This document shows positions 11,695 to 21,259 of a stretch of DNA of 64,000 nucleotides, piece by piece. A program made the position numbers and the translations under genes. Within the stretch, counting starts at the first letter, position 1. The number at the start of each line of letters is the position of its first letter. Under the pieces are notes generated by a model, which did no database searches, had not been told where the DNA came from, and saw only the letters and a program-made list of their open reading frames with translations. Source of the stretch: Pomphorhynchus laevis (Eukaryota; Acanthocephala; Palaeacanthocephala; Echinorhynchida; Pomphorhynchidae); the NCBI GenBank assembly GCA_012934845.2, contig WNNJ02001607.1, positions 1 to 64,000 of the forward strand, read 5' to 3'.

Positions 11695-11944
11695 GTATAT
11701 GCGATCTTAGACACTTTATGCTATTAAACATTAATATCTTACATATTCATTAGATGAATATTAATTTGTTTTTATAAACTTTGCTTGGTCATTTTGCTTG
11801 CGATAACTGTTCTCTTTCGCTTTATTTGTCATTAGTAAATTGAAACGTTTTTAAGACTTTGTAATATCCTTAGATACATAAGAAAATTTCGAAAGCGAAG
11901 ACTGCACTCAACAACCTCTAGAGCGTGTAAAACATAAAAATATT

Positions 11945-12072
11945 ATGAAAGTTTTAATTTCTTTTCATTTAATTTCGAGTATAGCAACTATTTTCGGATC
12001 GGGCGCTTCTTTGGAACAACCTACTGTTTCGATAAGTTCGACTTCGATTACTGAAAATAATGAAACTTACAG
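11945..12072 (+). CDS. Putative first exon encoding a signal peptide
   Basis: An ATG opens 42 codons that begin like a secretory signal: Met-Lys, then a hydrophobic run of about 16 residues to Gly-Ser-Gly-Ala. The following part is Ser/Thr-rich, and the frame ends at a good donor, CAG|GTAAAT, leaving phase 2. The acceptor TTTTAG|C at 13966-13968 restores the frame, which supports splicing to the exon at 13968. That would make an intron of about 1.9 kb containing the hammerhead tandem repeat. No family recognised. The exon call rests on the start, signal and donor only. Confidence 0.45.
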
Positions 12073-12908
12073 GTAAATATTGTCAATGTATTATGCATAT
12101 TTTAAACCGAAATCATGCATAACAAAATGTTATGCATGATTTGTGTTTTATACTCAAAACGTTATGCAAAAACAGCATTTTTCACAATTCAAAAATGACA
12201 TTAAGTTTGATCAATATGACATCATCTTTATCAAATCTATTAATTAGCGGAATGACTTTCGATCATTATTATTTAAATTAATAATTAATACGAATATTTA
12301 TATTTAAAATTTGTTATTAATTTATTTCATTATTTTATTAATTTAAAATTACTTTTTCTGTTCATCACTTATTAAAATTGATGACACATTGAATTCAGAT
12401 ATTCACTAAAATTTTAATATTTTACAAATATTGTCAGAGATAATGACGCAATTTTTATTCCAATTTACATAAATTATTCACATTAAATATGTCGCTTTAT
12501 TGTTACCATTCTTGTTAATAAATAGTTTTGTCCTACCTTAATAATTATTATTTAATTATTATTAAATATTAATTTAATATTATTATTTAATAAGTATTAT
12601 TAATATTTATAATTACAGCTCAATTAGTCCCTCTGGTGCATGAATGTATACTACAAGTACTCATTATAAATGATTAGTCTATGCGATTTGAGTGTTCCCT
12701 ATTCCCTCAATCAGTATAGAAGTAGGCAGGAAAAGTAATCAATTTGTTTTAATTATGATCACCAACAATGAATGAGCTTGGCTTATGGGCACTATAAAAT
12801 TGCTTTTAAATCCTACTCGTGATGACCAGATGAGTAAATTATTCGTGATGAATACTCTCACCAGTCTTAATTCATAGTCCACGGATGTGTACTAAAAGGA
12901 CTCATTAA

Positions 12909-12983
12909 GCTGTCTAGGGATGCTGGATTTCAATCCAGTTGTGCAGCATCCCCCTATCGATGAGACTCAAAAGACGAAACAGC
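12909..12983 (+). ncRNA. Hammerhead-like fold (type III order), degenerate core
   Basis: Stem III GCTGT (12909-12913) pairs with ACAGC (12979-12983). C 12914 sits where cleavage would occur. Stem I TAGGG-ATGCTG (12915-12925) pairs with CAGCAT..CCCTA (12944-12956) with two bulged C. The core reads TCGATGA (12957-12963) instead of CTGATGA. Stem II GAC/GAC (12964-12975) has one mismatch. GAAA is intact at 12976-12979. The two core changes suggest an inactive or atypical motif. Confidence 0.45.
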
Positions 12984-13207
12984 ATAGGGTTAGTTTACGC
13001 TGTTTAAGTCATCCCGATTCCTTTAATCAGAATAGAAATAGATAGGAAAAGTATGTCATCTGTTTAATTACCACAAGCAATGAAAGGGCTTGATTTATGT
13101 GCGCTCGATAAGATTGCTTTTAAATCATACTTGCTAGGTCCTGGTGAGCGAATTATTCACCAAAGTTAATTCCTAGTACATGGGTGTCTGCTAGAAAGAC
13201 TCATTGA

Positions 13208-13281
13208 GCTGTCTAGGGGTGCTGCACCACAATCTAGTTGTGCAGCAGCCCCTACCCATGAGACTTAAAATTTAAAATAGC
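13208..13281 (+). ncRNA. Second, more decayed copy of the hammerhead-like fold
   Basis: Stem III GCTGT/ATAGC (one G-U pair) and C 13213. Stem I 13214-13227 pairs with 13240-13254 over 13 bp with one bulged G. Compared with the previous copy an A-T pair has become G-C and the stem is three pairs longer, so the helix is kept while the sequence changes. The core is reduced to CCCATGA and the GAAA is altered. Confidence 0.35.
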
Positions 13282-13967
13282 ATAGAATTAGTTTATGTTA
13301 TTTGAGTCTTCCCGATTCCTTCAATTAGAATATAAATAAGTGGGTAAAGTAATACATTTATATAAAATATTTTTATTAAATATTTTGAAATTGTATTTAT
13401 AATTTGCCTGCAAAATTACAATTATTTCCTGTAAAAACGTTCACCATCAATTCTTTATTCGATCAGTAAATATATCATTTTATATAAGTATCTAATTAAG
13501 TATATCGTTTTAATTCTCACAATTCTTGTAATAGACATAGTCCTACCTTACAGAAAATTAATTAAGAAAATTATTAATCTATTAACAATTTGAACTTTTT
13601 GTATAATTTTATGGAGAATAAGTTTAGATCATCCTCGAAAAATCTTTGTTCTCGGAAGTATTTATCATTCTAAGCACTCTATTTATCTCTTACACATTTA
13701 AATTTCTTTTTGTATCTAAATAATTAAATTTCAAAATTACAAGAATCTTCAATACGTTCTACAGTTATATTTACGTCCCCCATAGATGCAACAAGCGCTC
13801 TAAGATTTCATCACGGTTATGAAATCCCATTGTCTGCATTTGTTCAAGTTCGTATGCATAAAGTTGTTCTGGAGTTGTTACAAAGTTGTTCTAGTTTTGT
13901 TTACATTTTTATTTAAGCAGCATTTATACATAATGTATTTAGTCGTACTTACTTTTTGCTATTTTAG

Positions 13968-14272
13968 CGTGCACAAATCTGTTGCCTCAGATGATAATAG
14001 TCAATGCACATATGCTGCTGAGAACTTACGCGTGCAGCGAACTAACCGCAACCTTGCAATAGCTGAACAGCTTAGTTTTATTAATTGTTATAAATCATTG
14101 GTTAATCGCAACTTAGTGAGGTTGAAAAATCCTCTTCAATCCTATGTTGTCGCTACAGATGAAACTATTAAGAAAACACCGCCAGTGAAGCTTCGTCGTC
14201 TTCGCTCAGCTAAATGTGCAAATGAATCAGATATCTGGACTTCTGTTCAACCATCTATAAGACGAAGAAAAA
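13968..14272 (+). CDS. Putative internal exon, unknown protein
   Basis: Open frame with acceptor TTTTAG at 13962-13967 and donor A|GTAAAT at 14273, entering in phase 2 and leaving in phase 1. The ~102 residues are polar and basic, with clusters such as KLRRLRSAK and RRRK near the end; codon use is ordinary. The upstream in-frame ATG at 13936 would give a hydrophobic leader (YLVVLTFCYF), an alternative start if the exon at 11945 is not used. The phase-1 exit fits both 16281 and 17583/19768 downstream. I do not recognise the family. Confidence 0.5.
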
Positions 14273-14777
14273 GTAAATATAATTGATTTTCTTAATTCTT
14301 ACATAAATTTAACCAAAAAGGGATTTATCGATTTTTATTAATTTATCTGATCAGATGAAGTTATTTCATTTTTTCTATTAAATACAATATTAATTTATTT
14401 TATTAAATTTTATTTATTAATTTTAAAAATTTGATTGAATTTATTTCATATTTTTATTTTATATTTTTAATATCCTTTGCGAAAATTTTGAATATATTTT
14501 CGCTATATACATTTATAGTCATTAACTTTATTAAAAATCAAATTATAATCAATTTATTAATTAATCTAGTTTGATTAAATGATACTTGTAATAATTAGAA
14601 ATCATAATTTTTTATTAAATTTAAGCCTAATTTTTCAAAATATTGAATTAATTTCTATAAGCTACAATTTCTATAAGCTATATATTTATAAATTAAGAAA
14701 TTTCAAAGAATTTGGTTTTAAAAATATTTTGAAGATGCTAATGGGAACTAGAGAAATATAATAATAAAATCGATATA

Positions 14778-14880
14778 AAACATGTAAGCCAGACGCGAAA
14801 GAATGACGAATGGCGTTTCGTAATTCTTTCGCGTCCGGCTTACATGTTTTACAAGAAATTCACGCGGAATAATCTCACTT
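14778..14880. mobile_element. Foldback derivative of the hammerhead repeat family
   Basis: 28-bp arms (14777-14804 and 14823-14850, one mismatch noted) carry GACGCGAAAGAAT and its complement. The 18-bp loop is the GAAAC-to-GTC part of the hammerhead, read on the minus strand. The family tail ATTCACGCGG follows at 14859-14868. Stem II and CTGATGA are missing. Confidence 0.65.
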
Positions 14881-16280
14881 TCCTTAAATTCATGTTAAAA
14901 TCGATATATTTTCCTGAAATTAAAAAAAAATATTATTCAGCAAATTATATTATTAGTCTATAATTTTCATAAATGGATTGATTAATCTAATCTGGTTGCA
15001 TTATTAATTTTGGTATTATAGAAACGGCAAAGCACTTAAGTGTTCGAACATTACTATCCGTCAACTGTCAATAAAAGTCGTTCTAATCACTGATTAGATC
15101 AGTGATATATCAATCAAAGACGGCATGAACTGATATGTTGTTTTAAAATCTAAATAAAATTTAATAGTTTGCGCGCAAAGTTTGGTTTTACTATTTAAAT
15201 AATGCGTAGCGTTATCGTCAATTTAGTTAATTAAGTTAATATAACATTAATATAATTATATAAAATAATTATATTTTCGAGTTTTACGATAATTTTGTTT
15301 AGGAATTTATATAAGATTAATAATATAAATTTTAATATTAAAATTATACAATTATATAATATATAATATAATTATATAATTTTTAATATTAAAATTGATT
15401 GCCAAAGAAAAAAGGACCGCCAAATCAAATGACGATTGAATTTGATAAACAACTTTATAAATAATTAAAATTATTTATATTTTTTAAAAATTATTTGTAA
15501 ACAATTGAAACCAACTAATATCATATCTTAATATAATAATTAACATCAATATTAACATCATTATATTAACATCAATATATGTTAATCTCATATATTGTTA
15601 ATCTCTTATGCTACCAGATAAAATAGTTTTAGAGCTCACCTTCATTTGTTTAATGAAAACGTCAGCATAATGTGTTCATGTAATTGATAATTACATGCAT
15701 TAATGTTTAATTCAATCTATCCTCATTTTTATGAATCCTGGCTCATTTTTTAAATCAACAATCTAAGTAGTTAATGTTCATTTCAATTTTAGTTATAAAT
15801 ATTCAATCTATTAATAAAGGTGTTCAGTGCTTCAACGCCAATTCGATTTTATGATATTATACTAAAATAATATCATCAATGTATCTTAGCCAAATCAAAG
15901 ATTTTAATTTCTGTGTACTAATGAAAGTATTCTATGCGATATACTACATTCGTCAAATGTAGGATCTACTGAGCCAATAGAGGTTATATGTTTGTTAATG
16001 AATTCTATTTTAAACTTTTTAATTTGAAAAATGATATAATGTTGGGTCAATGACTGGGATATAGGTGATATGTTCTTATTAGATGCTATCTTGGTCTTTT
16101 GAATTTGAAAATTGATATATTGAGGACAAGCTACCCTCAGGTATCCCATCGCCTCAAATTGTATGGCAAAGGGAACAATTTAAGAAATTTGTCGAGTAAA
16201 ATATCGGGTTCAGGGCACCAACTTTTGTATTCAACAGTAGCTGTATATATTTATGTTGATTTTTATGTTGATTTATATAG
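14881..16280. other. AT-rich, probably intronic
   Basis: Low-complexity A/T sequence; the short open frames near 15904-16350 look random. Possible intron of the surrounding exons. Confidence 0.4.
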
Positions 16281-16817
16281 AAATTGCAAAGATATGCACA
16301 ATTTATCGAAACTTGAAGGCTTTATCAAAAACTCAAATATTCATTTATAGGTAAGTTTAACTCTAAATCAAGTTCCTGCACCATTTTTAGCGTGCAGCTA
16401 GAGATGTTGCAGGAACACTTATTGTTGAAAGCCTTGAACAGATATCCTTGGTATGTTAAAGTTCAAGGAACAATTCTGGGTTGCACAGTTCATGACGGAT
16501 GTACATTTGAATCATTATATGATCATTGTGGCATCAAACCTAGTGCCAATCCACTTGCCGTTATAAATAATTTGTCGGTGTATGCACATATAGAACGTTA
16601 AATGCCAAGATATTTATGTTTTTATAGTGCTATACAAAACGGAATTAAAAACTGGAAAAGGTTTAATACCAAAAGCTTTAACTTGTATTTTTTGCTGAAT
16701 AATGTAGTTTTTATTCTTCCCGCTTCGAAGATATTGTTATCGTTTATTGTTATTTATAATCATCTTACGTTTGATGACGGGTTCGAAGCATCACAAAAAT
16801 GGTTTGATAAATTTTAA
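16281..16817 (+). CDS. Putative three-exon 3' end of an unknown gene
   Basis: Three segments join in frame through short introns with GT..AG ends: exon 16281-16350, intron 16351-16390 (40 nt); exon 16391-16579, intron 16580-16627 (48 nt); exon 16628-16817 ending in TAA. Phases are 1 in, then 2, then 2. The product, about 149 residues, includes VQLEMLQEHLLLKALN, a middle part with DGCTFESLYDHC, and a hydrophobic FLLNNVVFILPASK followed by a Trp near the C-terminus. The NN..IL pattern faintly recalls tethering-complex subunits such as EXO70, too weak to name. It could be an alternative 3' end of the gene running through 13968 and 19768. Confidence 0.45.
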
Positions 16818-16910
16818 TTTTCAAATTAATAATTTAGTCATCGAGCAATTTATAGCTAATCTTTCAGATTTTACTTGAACAACCTCACTGAAAATAATTT
16901 GATTTACATA

Positions 16911-17096
16911 TACATGATTATGTAGATCAAATTAATAAATACTAAACCCACAATCTTCTTCCATTTCAAATATATAGTTATTAAAGGAACGAAGAAGATG
17001 AAATTTCTTCTTCTTCGTTCCTATAATAACTATATATTTGAAATGGAAGAAGATTGTGGGTTTAGTATTTATTAATTTGATCTACATAATCATGTA
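16911..17096. repeat. 88-bp inverted repeat (hairpin element)
   Basis: Arms 16911-16998 and 17009-17096 pair with a single mismatch seen (16984/17023) around a 10-nt loop. A related sequence (GGAAGAAGATTATGGGTTTT and rearranged partners) occurs at about 22690-22840, so this is a repeated element rather than a one-off palindrome. Confidence 0.85.
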
Positions 17097-17271
17097 AAGT
17101 AATTGATTTCTGTTTAATGATTTCAATTCATCAAATTTAATAATTTACTTAAGTTAATTCAATGAATTAATTAAATTAGTAATTTAATTTTAATTAAAAT
17201 TAAATTATTTAATTTATTTAATTTTAATGTTAATTATTTTATTAAAAATATTGATATATTTTGATATATAA

Positions 17272-17370
17272 TATTTTGATATTTCGCTAGCGACTACTAG
17301 CATCTTCAAAGTTAACACGTTAGATGTTAATTCTAAAGATGTCAGTAGTTTCTAGCGAAATATCAAAATA
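17272..17370. repeat. 46-bp imperfect inverted repeat
   Basis: Arms 17272-17317 and 17325-17370 with loop CGTTAGA. Pairing is interrupted by four mismatches and three G-T pairs; both ends carry ATTTTGATATTTCGCTAG or its complement. It could be a decayed MITE or a pre-miRNA-like hairpin. Confidence 0.75.
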
Positions 17371-17582
17371 ATTTGTGTTGTCGTACAAAAATACAGATCA
17401 GAATAAATATATTTCTAATTAACATATAATTATAATCAAATGTATTTAATTATAATTTGAATTATGTATTTAAATTATAATTATGATTAATTTAAATTTA
17501 ATTATGTATTAATTTTTATCTATTATAATATAGCATAATTTATATAATAATTAACATTACGATTTATATAATATAGTTATAG

Positions 17583-17627
17583 TTTTGGAAGAAGCTTCAA
17601 TAGTAATTACGAAAATTTCGACTAAAA
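17583..17627 (+). CDS. Possible 45-nt exon
   Basis: Between acceptor TTATAG and donor A|GTAAGC. Phase 1 in and phase 1 out, which is what is needed between 14272 and 19768. It encodes about 15 residues (EEASIVITKISTK). Supported only by splice signals and phase. Confidence 0.25.
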
Positions 17628-18120
17628 GTAAGCAAGTACTCAATAGTTTTATCTTTAAATTTAGAAAACAACATTACTTCGTTACTAAATTTAGATTTTG
17701 TGATTTCGCAGTTTTATTCCCTTCTGGATTGTATATAACAAGCAAATTATTCGTTTTAAGTTCACAATTTCAAAAATTAATCAAGATCACTTATTTTTAA
17801 TTAATCTATACTTTAAATAAAGCAGAATGGCTTTATGGTGAATTTGTGAATAGACAATGCATGAAGTAGTTTGATCTAATTTATTTGAGAATTAAATTTC
17901 TTTATCAAGTTATTTATTCCTATTTTCTTGTCTGAACTTTAGCTTTGAAAATATATTGCTCTTTACATTTTTAAATGTGCATGACTCAGTACATATCGCC
18001 TAACTTCCTCAATCTCCCAATAGTATCGGGAGATGTATGTATATCTCCCAATAGTATTGTACCTCCTAATAATATTTTCACTATCAAAAGTGAAAATTAG
18101 TATTAATTAATAGGATTTAT

Positions 18121-19332
18121 ACTATTTGGTAGTAAAAATACTATTTTCACTAGCAAACGAAATTATTAGCAATCGAGAGGAGAATCAATTGCCGCTTAGG
18201 GACAAGAAATTTAAAGACGACTCGCTGGAACAAAGCTTTCAACCTTTGAAAAGTGTTGATGACAGAACGATCATCAACAAATGATCCCTTAGATAACTTG
18301 TCGAAGCCGGTATCTTGAATCGGAATGAGACATGCTGGGTTGAAATATTTGTGAATGGTTTTAGGGCCAAACCCAGCCGAAAAACGTTTAAGATTTTGTT
18401 ATCAATATTTCTTCCACCAATTGTGGACATCGTCAGGATAAATCTGAAAAAAAAATACAACAGTTGAACAACAAAAAACCAAAATACGATTCAAAATGCG
18501 TGCAAATTAAATTCGTTTTGTCCGTTGAGGTTAGGCTCAAGTAGTTTAATTGCCACCGCTTCTGTTAAAATACGCCGATGGTACGATCTAACTTGGCAAA
18601 TTATACTGGCGCCATCAAAATCGATAGTGTGTTCAGTAGTATTCGCGTGGTCGGCGACTGCTGATTTACGGCAGGTGGACAGTGTACTTTTGTGTTTCCC
18701 GACTCTCTTACACAGTGTTCTGCCAGTTTGGCCAATATGAAAGGATGGACATTCTTTACAATTGATGTTATAAATGCCACCAACACGCTTATCTTTGTTA
18801 CGCTGTGACGGTTTAATTATTGGTTTTATTGTGTTACAAGAGCGAGATGAAACCACAATTTCTATTGGTAACTTAGACCACGCAATCAAATTCTTAACCT
18901 TGCTCTGCAGGCAAACACTTAAGTTTCCGAGGTGTGGAATAGTAAAGAAGTGTTTTATCGGAGACAAAGCTGAAGACCGTGACACATTCTCATTGCGACT
19001 AATTGATTTTGACACCTTCTTTATCTGTTTAAGAAGCGCATTCAAAGGATAGCCTAAAAAAGGCTAGATAACAAAATCTTAAACGTTTTTAACGTTTTTT
19101 TTTGGCTGGGTTTGACCCTAAAACCATTCACAAATACTATTTGCTAGTAAAAATACTATTTTCACTAGCAAACGAAAGTGTTAGCAATCGAGAGGAGAAT
19201 CAATTGCCGCTTAGGGACAAAAAATTTAAAGACGACTCGCTGGAACAAAGCTTTCAACCTTTGAAAAGTGTTGATGACAGAACGATCATCAACAAATGAT
19301 CCCTTAGAGAGTTTGTCGAAGCCAGTATCTTT
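18121..19332 (-). mobile_element. Penelope-like element fragment with terminal repeats
   Basis: A GIY-YIG coding segment is flanked by a 196-bp direct repeat (18121-18316 and 19137-19332). Inside that lies an inverted pair (18346-18403 and 19067-19138, containing GGCTGGGTTT). Mixed direct and inverted terminal repeats are well known for Penelope elements. The reverse transcriptase is absent, so the copy is 5'-truncated. Confidence 0.75.
18491..19045 (-). CDS. Penelope GIY-YIG endonuclease domain
   Basis: The C-terminal nuclease of canonical Penelope retroelements, which cuts target DNA for insertion. In this 184-residue open frame the domain is clear: GGIYNINCKEC (89-99) with the GIY motif and a Cys pair, FHIGQTGR (102-109) replacing YIG with HIG and carrying the catalytic Arg region, ADHANTTEH (131-139) giving His ligands, Glu162 as the likely metal ligand, and PNLN (171-174). 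The start is nominal because the reverse transcriptase that should precede it is missing. No internal stop, so decay is slight. Open frames on the plus strand at the same place are shadows. Confidence 0.85.
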   Translation of the reverse strand: MNALLKQIKKVSKSISRNENVSRSSALSPIKHFFTIPHLGNLSVCLQSKVKNLIAWSKLPIEIVVSSRSCNTIKPIIKPSQRNKDKRVGGIYNINCKECPSFHIGQTGRTLCKRVGKHKSTLSTCRKSAVADHANTTEHTIDFDGASIICQVRSYHRRILTEAVAIKLLEPNLNGQNEFNLHAF

Positions 19333-19767
19333 GCATACAGTCTCAACTCATGCACTTAAAATGCGACAGAATTCACCTTGGCAGCGACCATCAACTATCA
19401 AGCAGTAAATCAGACAGCAACGATGCCATTTAGAATACGTTTTACATTTTTTAAAAATATTTTAGAAATTCTCCAGATATGCAGAAGTCTGATGTATTTT
19501 ATTAAGTTATTTATTCCTATTTTATTGTACAACAAAATACTTGAGTGCAATGCATTTTGTTTCCGATATTATTACAATATGAACTTTAGCAGATATATTG
19601 CTTTTCACATTTTTTATAAAGCTTACGCCGTCGATTTTAATTTTTAATTTACAAAATTATCATTTTCTCTGTTTGCATTGACAAATGATTTTGTATCCTT
19701 GCATTTATCCTTGCTTTTAATTAATTGATCCATTAATTTGAAAAAATACTGAGTCATTGATTTTTAG

Positions 19768-20514
19768 ATACTTTATTTAACCTATGCGATGATAAAGCTA
19801 AGCTTGATTCTAATGCTCAAGAGCCTGCTGATGAAGAAGATATAATCACAACTGGATTGCACATTAATCAGTATCATGAACAGCTGCTTGAGTTAAGCAA
19901 AAGGGAGAAGGAATCTTTGAAAATTGTTGAAGAACTGCAAAACCAAGTTACCAGTTTTCTTCCAAATTTCGAAGACTCATTACCATTTCAAGTAAGGATG
20001 TCTCTAATTTCTTGATACTTAAATGAAATATATTTTTTAGAATCTGAAACGACGTCACAGATATATAGATCGATTTTTGCAGGACTGCTGTAAGCAGATT
20101 GATAATGTGCTTGATAACCCTAAATTTGCTAAACTTCGCTATCCTAATAATGAAATAGCACGTGAGGTTAGTACCGGTGAAAATTACAGCAGCGTTGGCT
20201 CTAGTGGTGATACCGTTAGAGGCCAGCGCCGCGATAATACCCGCCTACCTATAGTTAGCGACGCTGCTTCTCCACCTGCCGACATGCCGCTATCTTGTAG
20301 AACACGGGCAGCAGCAACGGCAACTAGTGAAACAGCAAAAAGTGTAGAAGCAAACAACTTTGAATTGAGACGGCGATCCTCACGATTTCAATACGGTGCT
20401 CCTGAATGGCGATCCATGGAGCAATTGCAAGATTACTATGCGAAAACCTTTCAGCATAAAGATTGGAAAGATTTGAAAGATAAAAGCAGTCGTGATGATT
20501 GCGATCCTCTGTAA
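19768..20514 (+). CDS. Last two exons of an unrecognised host gene
   Basis: Exon 19768-19991 follows acceptor TTTTTAG and ends at CAA|GTAAGG. The intron 19992-20040 is 49 nt, and exon 20041-20514 ends in TAA. The exons join in frame to about 232 residues. The first part is acidic with a predicted coiled coil (HEQLLELSKREKESLKIVEE), then a Cys-Cys-containing helix, then a Ser/Thr/Arg-rich low-complexity region, and finally a polar tail with RRRSSRFQYGAPEW. Entry in phase 1 matches the exits at 14272 and 17627. No start codon here, so the N-terminus is upstream. Family unknown; could be a nuclear or cytoskeletal adaptor. Confidence 0.6.
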
Positions 20515-20689
20515 GGTTCGCTGTCAATTTGTTGCACATATGTATATTTATTATGATTTATTGAATTGAGTTTAACTGAAATGACATGTATTTAATCTAG
20601 AATGTAGATTATGCCATCATTATGAAAAGCGCTTTATTTTTCTTTATACATCAGTTGTTATAACTATTAGTATTATTTACCTGCCATTA

Positions 20690-21240
20690 GTATTCGTTCA
20701 TTCTTCTACATAGTTATTTTATCAATAATCACTCAGTTTATATTTTAATATTATCAATAGTTCGCATAGATTTATAAAATATTGAAATAATTAATACTTA
20801 ATACTTCCATAAGTATTCGTTCATTCCTCTATATTAGTATTCGTTCATTAGTATTAATTCCAATAGTATTCGTTCATTTCTCTATATTAGTATTCGTTCA
20901 TTCCTCTATATTAGTATTAATTCCAATAGTATTCGTTCATTCCTCTAGTATTCGTTCATGTCTAATTCGTTCTTCATGGATAACCACTCAGTTTATATTT
21001 TATCATTAATATCCTCTTTAGTTTGCATTGATTTATGAAACAATAAAATAATTAATACTTAATACTTCCATTAGTATTCGTTTATTCCTCTCTCTATATA
21101 TTAGTATTCGTTCATTAGTATTAATTCCAATAGTATTCGTTCATTTCTCTATATTAGTATTCGTTCATTCTTCTAGTATTCGTTCTCATTCGTTCTTCAT
21201 GGATAATCATTCAGTTTATATTTTATCATTAATATCCCCT
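20690..21240 (+). repeat. Minisatellite array (TAGTATTCGTTCATT)
   Basis: About a dozen copies of TAGTATTCGTTCATTCCTCT and variants at irregular 15-40 bp spacing. They sit in a larger unit of about 255 bp marked by CACTCAGTTTATATTTTA at about 20731 and 20987, with a variant at 21209. Lies just 3' of the gene ending at 20514. Confidence 0.85.
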
Positions 21241-21259
21241 ATAGTTTGATTTGTGTAAC

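Larger units (their letters stand above)
12622..13345 (+). repeat. Tandem repeat, ~300-bp unit, 2-3 diverged copies
   Basis: Landmarks recur at about 300-316 bp: TCAGTATAGAAGTAGGCAGG (12711), TCAGAATAGAAATAGATAGG (13027) and TTAGAATATAAATAAGTGGG (13323). The first unit is shortened and lacks the hairpin region. The second and third contain a strong hairpin followed by ribozyme-like core sequence. GC content is above background. No coding capacity. Confidence 0.8.

Noticed and set aside
16281-16817. Possible EXO70 or other tethering-complex subunit
   Set aside because: Only an LLNN..IL pattern and a spaced Trp support it; not enough to name.
18121-19332. A hammerhead ribozyme in the Penelope terminal repeats
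   Set aside because: The GATGAT and GAAA words present are not arranged as CTGATGA-stem-GAAA with a GTC site.
20690-21240. Regularly repeated short units considered as a CRISPR-like array
   Set aside because: Eukaryotic context, irregular spacing, no unique spacers and no cas genes; it is a minisatellite.
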